A stretch of DNA of 64,000 nucleotides from CAYNFR01 sp964396595 (GTDB taxonomy: Bacteria; Bacteroidota; Bacteroidia; Chitinophagales; Saprospiraceae). Both the position numbers and the translations under genes were made by a program. Shown piece after piece: positions 54,034 to 63,336 of the stretch. The notes below the pieces were generated by a model, which did not search any database, was not told the DNA's origin, and saw only the letters and a list, made by a program, of their open reading frames with translations. The stretch covers positions 1 through 64,000 of the forward strand of contig CAYNFR010000006.1 of assembly GCA_964396595.1 (NCBI GenBank), written 5' to 3'. Each line of letters starts with the position of its first letter. Positions within the stretch are counted from its first letter, which is position 1.

Positions 54034-55518
54034 TTAATACTTGGCCGCTTTACCATTAGCTTGAGATGATATTATGAACTCTCTTAAATCTTCATTGGCC
54101 TTTTTAAGATCTTCACGACGGAGATACATCATATGTCCACTCTTATACCCTTTGAATGAAAATCGGTCAGTGAGTCTGCCACTCATATCTGCTTGCGCCA
54201 TAGTATGCTTAGCGGCGAAGTAAGTCGTTGCACCGTCATAATACCCCGACTGAACTAGCACCTTGAGATAAGGATTCTGAGCCATCGCTTGACGCAAATT
54301 GTCACGGGTATTGTCATTTTCATTATTCCAAGGTCTTACAGGCCCAAACATGTTATACTTAACATCTGTATCAAGCTTCAATTCCTTCTTATAATAATGA
54401 TTAATAGCTGGTGTGAAAGAATGTAACCATGATGTTAATTCAGCAGAATAATCAGGACTCACACCTGATAACTTCTTATCAATGCCTAAATACCTTGAGT
54501 CAAGACGACCTATATTGTAAGCTCCTTTTTCTTTGAGTAGATGTTTCCAGAAATACTGGGTCGTCACCTCCAGATTATTATCAAGATAGTCTTTAACGCT
54601 CAGGCCTGTATATCTCGCCAGCTGGGTAGCCACTGCCATCCTTCTTTCTGAACTGATCATTCCGCCTTGCGCCAATGCCGGAACAACTTCATTGATCGTG
54701 TAATCTTCAATCTCTTCGAGCATCACTTCTAGATCTTTCGACTGTAAGTCGGCTGGCAAAACATTGTGATACCATGCCGTGGCGGCGAAGTATGGATAGT
54801 TCAATGCCGTGCTTACAGGGCCTCCGGTTCTCAGAATAGCATAGTCTGCAGGCGATACCATGATCACACCATTGAGGTACATCCATTGATTATTCTGAAG
54901 TTCCAGAGACAGACCCATTACCCGTGTGCCTCCGTAACTTTCTCCTATGATGTACTTAGGAGATGGCCATCTGGCATAACGAGTCACAAAAGTATTCATC
55001 CACTCTGCCAAGTATTTGATATCCGCATTAATTCCGAAAAATTTTGATTTATCTACCTCCTTGCCATCGAGCGGAATCGTGCGCGAGTATCCTGTATTGA
55101 CAGGATTGACGTACACAATATCCGTAACATCAAGCACAGAAAAAGGATTCTCTCGATATCCATAAGGCTGGACAGGATAGCCCTCGTCATCAATATTCAA
55201 AATTCTAGGACCTGTATAAGCAAGGTGCATCCATACTGAGCCAGAGCCGGGACCTCCGTTAAAAGAAAATAACAATGGCCTTTCTTCGCTATTCGTAACA
55301 TTACTACGCTTATAGTAGGTGTATTGAACATAGGCAATAGCTTTCCCTTCATTATCCCATACAGGAATAGTCCCCACCGTTGCGCTATATTGAATCGCTG
55401 CTCCATTGATGGTTTCAGAATGATTAGTAGTAATCTCAAGATTCAATGGCAATGAACGCTCCTGAGCGACAAGACCGACTGCCGAGACAATTAATAAAAC
55501 TATTAATGATTGCTTCAT
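54034..55518 (-). CDS. Exported S10 family serine carboxypeptidase-like protein
   Basis: This 494-residue protein has a signal peptide (about 1-18, ending V-A-Q). S10 motifs are N-G-G-P-G-S-G-S (oxyanion region, near 86-93), I-I-G-E-S-Y-G-G with the nucleophile near 195, S-G-Y-Y-D-G-A-T with the Asp, and G-H-M-M-Y-L with the His near the end. These give a Ser-Asp-His triad. The family trims C-terminal residues from peptides, in the periplasm or outside the cell here. It stands alone with its own terminator. Confidence 0.92.
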   Translation of the reverse strand: MKQSLIVLLIVSAVGLVAQERSLPLNLEITTNHSETINGAAIQYSATVGTIPVWDNEGKAIAYVQYTYYKRSNVTNSEERPLLFSFNGGPGSGSVWMHLAYTGPRILNIDDEGYPVQPYGYRENPFSVLDVTDIVYVNPVNTGYSRTIPLDGKEVDKSKFFGINADIKYLAEWMNTFVTRYARWPSPKYIIGESYGGTRVMGLSLELQNNQWMYLNGVIMVSPADYAILRTGGPVSTALNYPYFAATAWYHNVLPADLQSKDLEVMLEEIEDYTINEVVPALAQGGMISSERRMAVATQLARYTGLSVKDYLDNNLEVTTQYFWKHLLKEKGAYNIGRLDSRYLGIDKKLSGVSPDYSAELTSWLHSFTPAINHYYKKELKLDTDVKYNMFGPVRPWNNENDNTRDNLRQAMAQNPYLKVLVQSGYYDGATTYFAAKHTMAQADMSGRLTDRFSFKGYKSGHMMYLRREDLKKANEDLREFIISSQANGKAAKY

Positions 55519-55693
55519 AAATTTTAGGTTTAGTTCGATGGATAATATTAGAAAAAATAGATGGAACAGTATCTCATTAAGTGCGAATATTATCGTTCTG
55601 TTCTTATCAAGAGTGATTTATCTGTCATAGGATAGCCCATATCCGTTGAAGAGTGAGAATAAATTTATTTTTTAACTTTTATCCATCTGACGC

Positions 55694-56857
55694 ATGAAGA
55701 ATAGCGCTTTTATGTGCATCATAACAACAATATTTGTAGGCACCAATATTTTTAGTCAAGAAATGGGGCTACCGCCCAAGGATACTTATCCGTATTCTAT
55801 AAGACAAATTCACTCAGGGCATAGCCTTACAGATCCCCTTTTTCATCCTTGGCCGGGGCAATACAGATATTTAATGCACAACCTGCTAAATGCCCCTTGG
55901 GATAATTTAGGTAAATCTACCATACCCGGTTCACCATTAAGCTGGCGATGGAATAATGATCGCGACATAGAACCCTCTTCCAGGCATGATATAGGCCAAT
56001 GGGAACTGCTCATTATTACCGAACGAGTACCACTTCATTATGAAGGTGGCAATAATGCCTCATGGTATATAGAAGGCATTGCTGAGCAACGTCAACATTT
56101 ATCCTTATTTGTAAATAATGCATGGACACGTGGCAACAATGGCCGCGGCGCACCTACCCTCCTGTGGACGACGTGGACAAATATTAACCATGCAGACGGC
56201 CCTTGGCGTCAGATGCTGGATACCCTTGAAGATGAATGGGAAAAAATGCAAGACCATTCCAATGCGAACCGCCCTCAAGGTGCGCCTCCAGTTTATATCA
56301 TCCCGGGACACAAAATGATGGCACGACTCTATGACGATATTGCCGCTAATCGCGTTCCGGGAATCACGAACATTGGCCAATTTTTCTCTGACAATATCCA
56401 CCTCAATGATCTCGGCTCCTATGCTATGGCGTTGATTCATTATGCCTGTGTTTTTAACAAATCTCCTGAAGGTTTATCTAACAACTTTTTTGATAGCCAG
56501 ACGAGAAACGTAGTCATTCCCTCTCAACAATTGGCTAATTATCTCCAGAAAATGATATGGGAAGTCGTGACGACTTATCCTCGAACAGGCATAACAGCTG
56601 ATATGTCCACCAGCACTAGAGAGTCGATGACCCAGGAATATATTTTCTATCCTAATCCTGTCACCACAGAGCTGAATATTCAGCTAGATCAGCCTGGTGG
56701 TTCATTTCAGTACAGAATAATTGATATGAAAGGCGTTGTGATTAATAGCGGTATCTTGTCCGGAGAAGCCACGACAATCAGCGTCAATAATCTCCCAACT
56801 GGCACTTACCAACTTGTAATCCCCAGTCAAGTCACTCAGCGTTTTGTCAAACTATAG
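55694..56857 (+). CDS. T9SS-secreted SGNH-like hydrolase
   Basis: This 387-residue protein has a signal peptide (about 1-21). A catalytic-type domain shows H-S-G-H-S44-L-T-D near 40-47 as a possible SGNH block I, and D-N-I-H-L-N-D near 233-239 as block V (Asp-x-x-His). Clear blocks II and III were not located, so activity is likely but not certain. Residues about 310-387 form a type A T9SS sorting domain (Y-P-N-P-V-T-T-E-L-N-I, then G-T-Y-Q-L-V). It would be released or anchored at the surface by the Por system. A small lipoprotein gene follows on the same strand 56 bases later. Confidence 0.8.
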   Translation: MKNSAFMCIITTIFVGTNIFSQEMGLPPKDTYPYSIRQIHSGHSLTDPLFHPWPGQYRYLMHNLLNAPWDNLGKSTIPGSPLSWRWNNDRDIEPSSRHDIGQWELLIITERVPLHYEGGNNASWYIEGIAEQRQHLSLFVNNAWTRGNNGRGAPTLLWTTWTNINHADGPWRQMLDTLEDEWEKMQDHSNANRPQGAPPVYIIPGHKMMARLYDDIAANRVPGITNIGQFFSDNIHLNDLGSYAMALIHYACVFNKSPEGLSNNFFDSQTRNVVIPSQQLANYLQKMIWEVVTTYPRTGITADMSTSTRESMTQEYIFYPNPVTTELNIQLDQPGGSFQYRIIDMKGVVINSGILSGEATTISVNNLPTGTYQLVIPSQVTQRFVKL

Positions 56858-56913
56858 AACTAATGAAAAGAGGCGATTGTTACGTAAATATTCATGTTAC
56901 TTAAATTTACAAA

Positions 56914-57327
56914 ATGAAATGGATAATACTAGTTCTCTCTGCTGTTATCTTTTTAACCAGCTGTGAAGAACCACAGCATGGCTCAGATGATCCCCAATAT
57001 AGTATCAGCATTAATGTTCCGACTAGAGGAGAATTTACATTGGGCGAAAGCCTGGATATAGAAGTTAGTTTCAGCAGTGCCCTTAATGAAACAGTCCATC
57101 ATGTGCAGATCAGTATTATTGAAAGTGAAAACGGTCGTTCTCTTTATCAACGTCCTATCGAGCCACACATACATAGACCCAGTGGTTATGTTTATAAACA
57201 CACTTACACATTGAGTGCTGAAAATAGTTTTAAAGCGGATCAGTCATATCAACTTATTGCCAGCGTATGGGGCCATAGTGAAGGTATCGGCGAGGTCGCA
57301 AGAGAGCATTCTTTTCGCGTTAATTGA
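56914..57327 (+). CDS. Small lipoprotein with immunoglobulin-like fold
   Basis: This 137-residue protein has a lipoprotein signal peptide with the lipobox L-T-S-C17, followed by E-E, which suits inner-leaflet or surface lipoproteins of Bacteroidota. The rest alternates hydrophobic and polar residues in a single beta-sandwich-like domain (L-G-E-S-L-D-I-E-V-S-F-S near 43-54). It has several histidines (H73-H74, P-H-I-H near 92-96, H106). I do not recognise the family; DUF4625-type domains are a distant possibility. It may share a transcript with the SGNH gene. Confidence 0.65.
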   Translation: MKWIILVLSAVIFLTSCEEPQHGSDDPQYSISINVPTRGEFTLGESLDIEVSFSSALNETVHHVQISIIESENGRSLYQRPIEPHIHRPSGYVYKHTYTLSAENSFKADQSYQLIASVWGHSEGIGEVAREHSFRVN

Positions 57328-57329
57328 GT

Positions 57330-57359
57330 AACAAACAACCTGCTCAATTATTCGAGCAG
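57330..57359 (-). terminator. Possible terminator between the convergent lipoprotein and hydroxy-acid dehydrogenase genes
   Basis: On the minus strand CTGCTC and GAGCAG pair around an eight-base loop that includes the stop codon of the dehydrogenase gene, followed by a T-rich tail (GGTTGTTTGT). A second pairing, TAATTGAG with CTCAATTA, overlaps it on the other strand. Short stems and an interrupted T run keep this uncertain. Confidence 0.4.
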
Positions 57360-58514
57360 ATGACTAGGTAAATCACTGAGTTTTTCACAGCACAATTGTT
57401 CCATTACTTGCCGGAGTTGGCGATCTAAGATGGCTATAGTCTGTCTTCCTCCCTCTCGTCCGAGGGCAGAAACACCATACATAAATGATCTTCCCAAAAA
57501 AGTAAAAGCAGCCCCTCGAGCTAGACAGCAAGCTATATCAGATCCATTTCTGATTCCACTATCCATCATCACAGTAAGCTGATTTTTATAGCTGTGTGCA
57601 ATACGCGACATAGACTCTATCGAAGACTCCCCCGCGTCAAGCTGGCGACCACCATGATTAGAAACAATAATGCCATCTAAGCCCCAGTTGATTGCCTTCT
57701 GCGTATCTTCCAGACTGGAAACACCCTTTAGTACTAATTTACCTTTCCATTTATCCCTGAGCGATTTTACTCTATCTTCATTCAGTCGACCGTCAAACGT
57801 CCGATTCATAAATTCCCCGAGATGCCTAAGATTTAATCCCTTGGGGATATAAGGATCTAGTGTTCGGAATCGTGGCGGTCCAGCCATTAATTGTCCTAAA
57901 GACCAGCGAGGACTAGCGATCATTTGTGCAATATTGCGCAGGCTCATTTTCGGAGGAATAGAGAGACCATTCTTTATCTCCTTCGCTCGGTAACCGAATG
58001 TAGGTACATCACATAGCAAAACCAACACATCATATCCTGCCACCTCCAATCTTCTAAGGATGTCATCAACCATCTTCTCTTCTCGCGGATGATAAAGTTG
58101 AAACCACGCCGACCCCCGAGTTATCTCCGCAATTTTCTCAATACTCGCAGTACCAACCGTACTTAGTACATAAGGAATATTAAAATCCACTGCAGCTTGC
58201 GCCAATATTTCTGAAGCTCCCGGCCACATCATCCCCTGTAAACCTATGGGAGAAATACCGAATGGGGAATTATACCGCCTGCCAAATATCTCAACAGACA
58301 CATCTACCGGACTGTAATCCCGCAAATAATATGGCTGTAAGAGAACCTTCTTGATATCTTCAATATTGCGTCTGAGATTGATTTCATCATTGCATCCTCC
58401 TTCCAAATATTCGAATGCAAAGCGCGGAATACGACGTTCTGCACATCTTCTGAGGTGTTCAATATCAGGATACTGAGCATTAATCGCAAATCCCTTGTCG
58501 TGTAATGATGACAT
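57348..58514 (-). CDS. FMN-dependent alpha-hydroxy-acid dehydrogenase/oxidase (LldD/glycolate-oxidase family)
   Basis: This 388-residue protein matches the family: P-F-G-I-S-P-I-G-L-Q-G near 84-94, Q-L-Y near 138 with the active-site tyrosine, L-V-L-K-G-V near 254-259, the catalytic-base motif S-N-H-G-G-R-Q-L-D near 285-293, and D-S-G-I-R-N-G-S-D for FMN phosphate. It oxidises an L-2-hydroxy acid, most often L-lactate, to the 2-oxo acid. Dehydrogenases pass electrons to quinone or cytochrome; oxidases use oxygen. Sequence does not decide this. No lactate permease is nearby. Confidence 0.9.
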   Translation of the reverse strand: MSSLHDKGFAINAQYPDIEHLRRCAERRIPRFAFEYLEGGCNDEINLRRNIEDIKKVLLQPYYLRDYSPVDVSVEIFGRRYNSPFGISPIGLQGMMWPGASEILAQAAVDFNIPYVLSTVGTASIEKIAEITRGSAWFQLYHPREEKMVDDILRRLEVAGYDVLVLLCDVPTFGYRAKEIKNGLSIPPKMSLRNIAQMIASPRWSLGQLMAGPPRFRTLDPYIPKGLNLRHLGEFMNRTFDGRLNEDRVKSLRDKWKGKLVLKGVSSLEDTQKAINWGLDGIIVSNHGGRQLDAGESSIESMSRIAHSYKNQLTVMMDSGIRNGSDIACCLARGAAFTFLGRSFMYGVSALGREGGRQTIAILDRQLRQVMEQLCCEKLSDLPSHLLE

Positions 58515-58741
58515 AGCGCAATATTAATAAATGAACAAGCAAATGATAACTATTTAAGTAGTTAAAGCATCACTGTTTTATAGTCTAATGTAGTGTAAGA
58601 ATTGTGCACAACTCAATTATTTCTGCGCCTATCTGTCTAATCAGCGGAAAAGAAATAATACCATTCTGACCTTACCGATTTTTGCTGATCTACTGAACAA
58701 AAAGCGGATAGCAGAGTCTTTGCAATCAATGTATGATCTGA

Positions 58742-59524
58742 CTAATCGCTGAATGTGGGTCCAGAACGCTGATATTCTAATCTAAAATGATAATTAATTG
58801 ATACGTTCCACATAAAATCAATGTTGCCCTCTATATCCGACCTGAATGTGTGGTTAATAGATGATCGAAGACTTAATGGTGAATCTTTAAGACCCAATAC
58901 AGCCGTATTAATAAAGTACTCGCCACCAGTATCATCTATTCGCAAAACATAAAAAGATGGGAAGGTCTCGAAATATAACTTTCCCCCCAAGGGTATATTC
59001 GTCAACATAGTATTGAGAAACAATACCCTTGATCTCTGAATACCATGTCTTTGTAATGCTTGCCCTCTCAATAACATCGCTCCTACACCTAAGTGATTAT
59101 TAAACTTATAATTTGGCTCTATTTGGAAGGCAAAGAATCTCAACAGCTCAGAGATTTCAAGCGGTTTACCATTAATAATAACATCTTTTCTGACAAATGT
59201 AAAAGCCGGATGTGCGCCGACTTTAAGTGAAAACTTTTCTTTTTCGATCATATGGTAACGCACCCACCAGATGAGACCACCACGTGTAAAGTCAGGCACT
59301 AAACGAATATCCGGATCAAAACTAAACCTTCCTTTTCTCCATGAAAAGAGAGCATTAACGGCCGGGTTGTTGAGTGAAAATATTGGAATAATCGAAAATC
59401 CATTGGTCGTAAGACTTACATCTCCTGTAAAACTCGAAATATGCTCAGCTCCTTCCGCTGATTGCCCATAGCCTAACACGCTCCAAAGCAACACCGTTGT
59501 AAAGATTAGGCATTTTATGTGCAT
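58742..59524 (-). CDS. Putative outer-membrane beta-barrel protein, function unknown
   Basis: This 260-residue protein has a signal peptide (about 1-20, G-Y-G-Q end) and then alternating hydrophobic/polar segments with turn-rich gaps through to about residue 255 (for example L-W-W-V-R-Y-H-M and Y-F-E-T-F-P-S-F-Y-V-L), as expected for an eight- to twelve-strand barrel. It ends in a short polar stretch, not the terminal aromatic residue of classic porins. No known family was recognised. The 227-base upstream-side gap to the dehydrogenase gene contains no gene. Confidence 0.6.
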   Translation of the reverse strand: MHIKCLIFTTVLLWSVLGYGQSAEGAEHISSFTGDVSLTTNGFSIIPIFSLNNPAVNALFSWRKGRFSFDPDIRLVPDFTRGGLIWWVRYHMIEKEKFSLKVGAHPAFTFVRKDVIINGKPLEISELLRFFAFQIEPNYKFNNHLGVGAMLLRGQALQRHGIQRSRVLFLNTMLTNIPLGGKLYFETFPSFYVLRIDDTGGEYFINTAVLGLKDSPLSLRSSINHTFRSDIEGNIDFMWNVSINYHFRLEYQRSGPTFSD

Positions 59525-59655
59525 CTCAGTTATTTAATTTAACCGTGAAAGTCAAAGATAGCGATATGTGCAAAAGTCTAAAATATTTAATTCTCACTGA
59601 ATAAATACACACGAAAAAAGTACATTGGAGTCTCAATTCATTATACCATTCGAAT

Positions 59656-62600
59656 ATGAAGAATCTTGCATTTAGCTTGTGTGTCGTGAGCATTATACTG
59701 ATGGCTTGCAATCATAAACCCACACTTGTCCCGCCTGAAAATTTTCTTTCTGCCGATGAAGCTCGTCGCTTGAGTGAAGACATCAGATCAAAAGTCTCTG
59801 CCGAGGTTTATGAATCATTGATATTGTCACTATGGGCATCAGACTCGCTAGTCTCAGATCCTATAGCACTGGATATGGATGATTTTGGCAAAGCCTATAT
59901 CACGCGCACAAATCGTCAGAAGAATAGTGAATTTGATATTCGCGGTTATAAACATTGGGAAACAGCCTCCATCAGCTTTCAGACGGTAGAAGATCGTCGC
60001 GCTTTTTTGCGTAAAGAATTTGACCCATTACGTAGTGAAGAAAATAAATGGTTTCCTGATCTCAACGGTGATGGATCGCACGACTGGCGAGATCTCACTG
60101 TCCAGAAAGAACAAATTTTCTGTATTGAAGATCGCGATGGAGATGGATTGGCAGATCACAGCACACTATTTGTGGAAGGATTCAATGAAGAGATTAATGA
60201 TCCCGCCGGTGCACTTCTGGTACATGAAGATTACGTTTTTTTAGGCACAGGGCCTGACATGTGGCGTCTTGAAGATAAAAATAAAGATGGACGCGCAGAC
60301 TTTAAAGAATCTATAAGTCATGGATATGCTATTCATATCGGATTTGGTGCACATGGCATGTCCGGCGGGAGAGTAGGTCCGGATGGGAGAATATATTGGG
60401 GAATAGGCGATATAGGTTTCAACGGTGTAGGCCCTGATGGCAAAGAATGGAAATATCCTAACCAAGGCGTAATCGTGAGATGTAACCCGGACGGCAGTGA
60501 CTTCGAAGTTTTCAGTGCAGGGCATAGAAATACACATGAATTCGTCTTTGATGAATATGGCAACATTATAAGTGAAGATAATGACGGAGATCATCCAGGT
60601 GAAAGTGAACGTCTAGTGTATATCCCTCAAGGAAATGATTCAGGGTGGAGAATCAACTGGCAATTCGGCAAATACCAAGATCCGGACAATAACAGATACA
60701 AAGTCTGGATGGACGAAAAACTTCACATTCCGAGACATGCCGAGACGCCTGCCTATATCATACCGTGTATTCGGAATTATGTGAATGGCCCGACCGGCAT
60801 GCTCTACAACCCCGGTACGGCTTTAGGTCCTGAATGGAAGAATCACTTCTTCATTGTAGAGTTTGTGGGTAATCCCGCACGCTCTGCTGTCCACGCATTT
60901 ACATTGAAGCCGGAAGGTGCCGGATTTGCATTTAAGGATGATAAGAAGATTCTTTCAGGGATATTGCCGACGGGAATGGATTTTGGTCCTGACGGTGCCC
61001 TATATATCGCTGACTGGATTGATGGTTGGGGAACAAAAGACTTTGGCAGGATATGGAAGCTTGACAGCCCAAAAGATGTAGCAAGTGCCTCACGTAATAA
61101 AACTAAAGAGCTAGTCCAAGCTAATTATGGCAAAATGAAGATTAACGAACTGTCAGAGTTGCTGAAGTATGAAGACATGCGTGTCCGTCAGAAAGCACAA
61201 TTTGAACTCTCACGTAGAGGCACCAATGGTCTTAAAGCACTACTTGAAGCACTTAATTATCAAGACCATCAACTCGCACGCGTCCATGCTATATGGGGCA
61301 TAGCCCAATATGCTCGCCTCCATGACAAGAGCGCTGCTCAACATTTAATTCCACTGCTTGATGACTCGGATTCGGAAATTAGGGCACAAGCATGTAAGTG
61401 GATAGGTGACATACGATACACTGATCCGGCTGAGAAATTAATCACCTTATTGACCGATCCTGCTGATCGTGTAAAATTTTTCGCTGCAGAAGCATTGGGA
61501 AGAATAGCATATGAGCCTTCTATTAATGCCCTTATTGACCTACTCGAGGCCAATAATGATCGAGACGTATATCTTAGACATGCTGCTAGTTTGGCATTGG
61601 GAAGGATCAATAAATCCGAGCCATTAGTGGCCTTATCCACCCATCCCTCAAGAGCAGTAAGGACAGGGGCTGTTGTTTCTTTACGCAGAATGAAGCATTC
61701 CGGTGCAGCCGCATTTCTTCAAGATTCTGACGATTACATAGTCGCTGAAGCTGCAAGAGCAATTCATGATGATTTCTCTATCCCTGATGCTTTACCACAA
61801 CTAGCTGCGCTCCTTCAAACGACTAAATCAACTAATGAAGTTATCATACGAAGAGTGCTAACCGCCAATCTCCGTCTAGGTGGTTCAGAACATTATAGCC
61901 GTGTTGCACAATATGCTCGATCCATCGCGAATCCCCTGGCCATGCGCGAAGAAGCGACCAAAATTCTAGGTATCTGGGCTAAGCCCTCAGTCCTTGATCG
62001 GGTAGATGGTAGATACCGTGGAGAGATGAATCGGGATCTTAACATGGTACAGCTCGCCGGAGGAAGTACATTAGTGGGATTGCTCGCTGATAAGAACGCC
62101 GTCATCAGAAAAGAAGCCGCAACAGCAGTAGGAAAACTTAAATTAAATAGTGCAGCATCAGAATTAGCTGCATTGATAAACAGAGACAATAATGACGACG
62201 TCAAGTCATCTGCTGTCACCGCTATAGCTAAACTAGATTATGACAATATTGATGTCGTACTTCGAAAAGTACTTAAAGATAAGAGCCCCAAAGTCAGAAC
62301 CTCCGCTATTGAACAATTATCCAATGGCTCGATAAAAGCTAATATTGCAGATAAATTACTTGCCTCAATCATCAAGTCAACCGCAAGTGACTTCGAAATA
62401 CAGAAAGCAATAGGCAGTATTGCTGCCCTTAAGACGGATGTTGCTTTTACCACCCTAAATGACCTTCTGACAGACTTAGAAAAAGGTAAACTAAAAACAA
62501 CGCTTCAGCTCGATCTGATGGAAGCAGTAGAAAGTTCTCAACAGAAAGTCCTGATTGGAAGATTGGCACAAATAAAATCAATTTTACCGTCTGCCAATAT

Positions 62601-63060
62601 TTATGAACAGTATAGCGATTGTCTTGATGGCGGGAACCCAGAGATAGGAGCACGACTGTTCTGGCAGAGCAGTTCAGCGCAATGCACACGCTGTCATGCC
62701 ATTAATGATTACGGAAGTAATGTCGGCCCTGCTATGGATGGCATAGCCAGGAAGTTAAACAAGCGCGAATTGTTAGAAGCATTAGTGGAGCCTAGCAAAC
62801 GAATAGCTCCCGGTTATGGAGTGATAAGTTTAGAATTAGTGGATGGTAGGGAAGTCTCCGGTATTCTCAAAGAGGAAAACAGCGAGACCCTACTTGTCGA
62901 AGACGCTGATAACACGCGCCTAACTATCTCAAAGAAGGATATAGCAGAACGCATTGATGGTATGTCAAGTATGCCGCCGGCACAACAAAGACTTTCTAAA
63001 AGAGAGATACGTGATATAGTGTCATTCTTAGCTACATTGGAAAAAGAGTATAATCAATAA
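59656..63060 (+). CDS. PVC-type lipoprotein: beta-propeller dehydrogenase-like, HEAT repeats and C-terminal cytochrome c
   Basis: This 1134-residue protein has a lipobox (L-M-A-C18). The N-terminal half (about 60-475) resembles the glucose/sorbosone-dehydrogenase-like propeller of PVC-type membrane-bound dehydrogenases: L-F-V-E-G-F-N, G-P-D-G-R-I-Y-W-G-I-G-D and T-G-M-D-F-G-P-D-G-A-L-Y-I-A-D-W. Tandem HEAT repeats follow at about 495-960. The C-terminal part is a single-haem cytochrome with C-T-R-C-H near residue 1012, N-V-G-P-A as the turn, a probable distal Met in G-M-S-S-M-P-P, and the P-S-K-R-I-A-P-G-Y segment typical of the family. It probably oxidises a sugar-like compound in the periplasm; substrate and PQQ use are unproven. 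No neighbouring electron-transfer genes were seen. Confidence 0.85.
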   Translation: MKNLAFSLCVVSIILMACNHKPTLVPPENFLSADEARRLSEDIRSKVSAEVYESLILSLWASDSLVSDPIALDMDDFGKAYITRTNRQKNSEFDIRGYKHWETASISFQTVEDRRAFLRKEFDPLRSEENKWFPDLNGDGSHDWRDLTVQKEQIFCIEDRDGDGLADHSTLFVEGFNEEINDPAGALLVHEDYVFLGTGPDMWRLEDKNKDGRADFKESISHGYAIHIGFGAHGMSGGRVGPDGRIYWGIGDIGFNGVGPDGKEWKYPNQGVIVRCNPDGSDFEVFSAGHRNTHEFVFDEYGNIISEDNDGDHPGESERLVYIPQGNDSGWRINWQFGKYQDPDNNRYKVWMDEKLHIPRHAETPAYIIPCIRNYVNGPTGMLYNPGTALGPEWKNHFFIVEFVGNPARSAVHAFTLKPEGAGFAFKDDKKILSGILPTGMDFGPDGALYIADWIDGWGTKDFGRIWKLDSPKDVASASRNKTKELVQANYGKMKINELSELLKYEDMRVRQKAQFELSRRGTNGLKALLEALNYQDHQLARVHAIWGIAQYARLHDKSAAQHLIPLLDDSDSEIRAQACKWIGDIRYTDPAEKLITLLTDPADRVKFFAAEALGRIAYEPSINALIDLLEANNDRDVYLRHAASLALGRINKSEPLVALSTHPSRAVRTGAVVSLRRMKHSGAAAFLQDSDDYIVAEAARAIHDDFSIPDALPQLAALLQTTKSTNEVIIRRVLTANLRLGGSEHYSRVAQYARSIANPLAMREEATKILGIWAKPSVLDRVDGRYRGEMNRDLNMVQLAGGSTLVGLLADKNAVIRKEAATAVGKLKLNSAASELAALINRDNNDDVKSSAVTAIAKLDYDNIDVVLRKVLKDKSPKVRTSAIEQLSNGSIKANIADKLLASIIKSTASDFEIQKAIGSIAALKTDVAFTTLNDLLTDLEKGKLKTTLQLDLMEAVESSQQKVLIGRLAQIKSILPSANIYEQYSDCLDGGNPEIGARLFWQSSSAQCTRCHAINDYGSNVGPAMDGIARKLNKRELLEALVEPSKRIAPGYGVISLELVDGREVSGILKEENSETLLVEDADNTRLTISKKDIAERIDGMSSMPPAQQRLSKREIRDIVSFLATLEKEYNQ

Positions 63061-63336
63061 GCTAAAAAAAGAAATGCACCTTAAGTAAATACTATTTCTA
63101 TACTTGTCAATGTCAACATTGGCCTGCTTGACGTTATTATTCATGGAGTGCATAAGCTTGAAAAGCCTTTATGGCGGATTAGAATGATCTTTCATTCAAG
63201 TCTATAGACATATAGTCATGAAGTATCTTATTTTTGAACCTAAGAGGTACTAATCGTATATGGTGCTACAATATATGCACAACAATATCTGTACATTCTC
63301 AAAAATCAATAAAACGAGCTAATAAACTATCGAACT

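Noticed and set aside
57261..57330. Search for a CRISPR array or tandem repeats across intergenic regions, including this one
   Set aside because: No direct repeats with regular spacing were seen anywhere in the window by eye.
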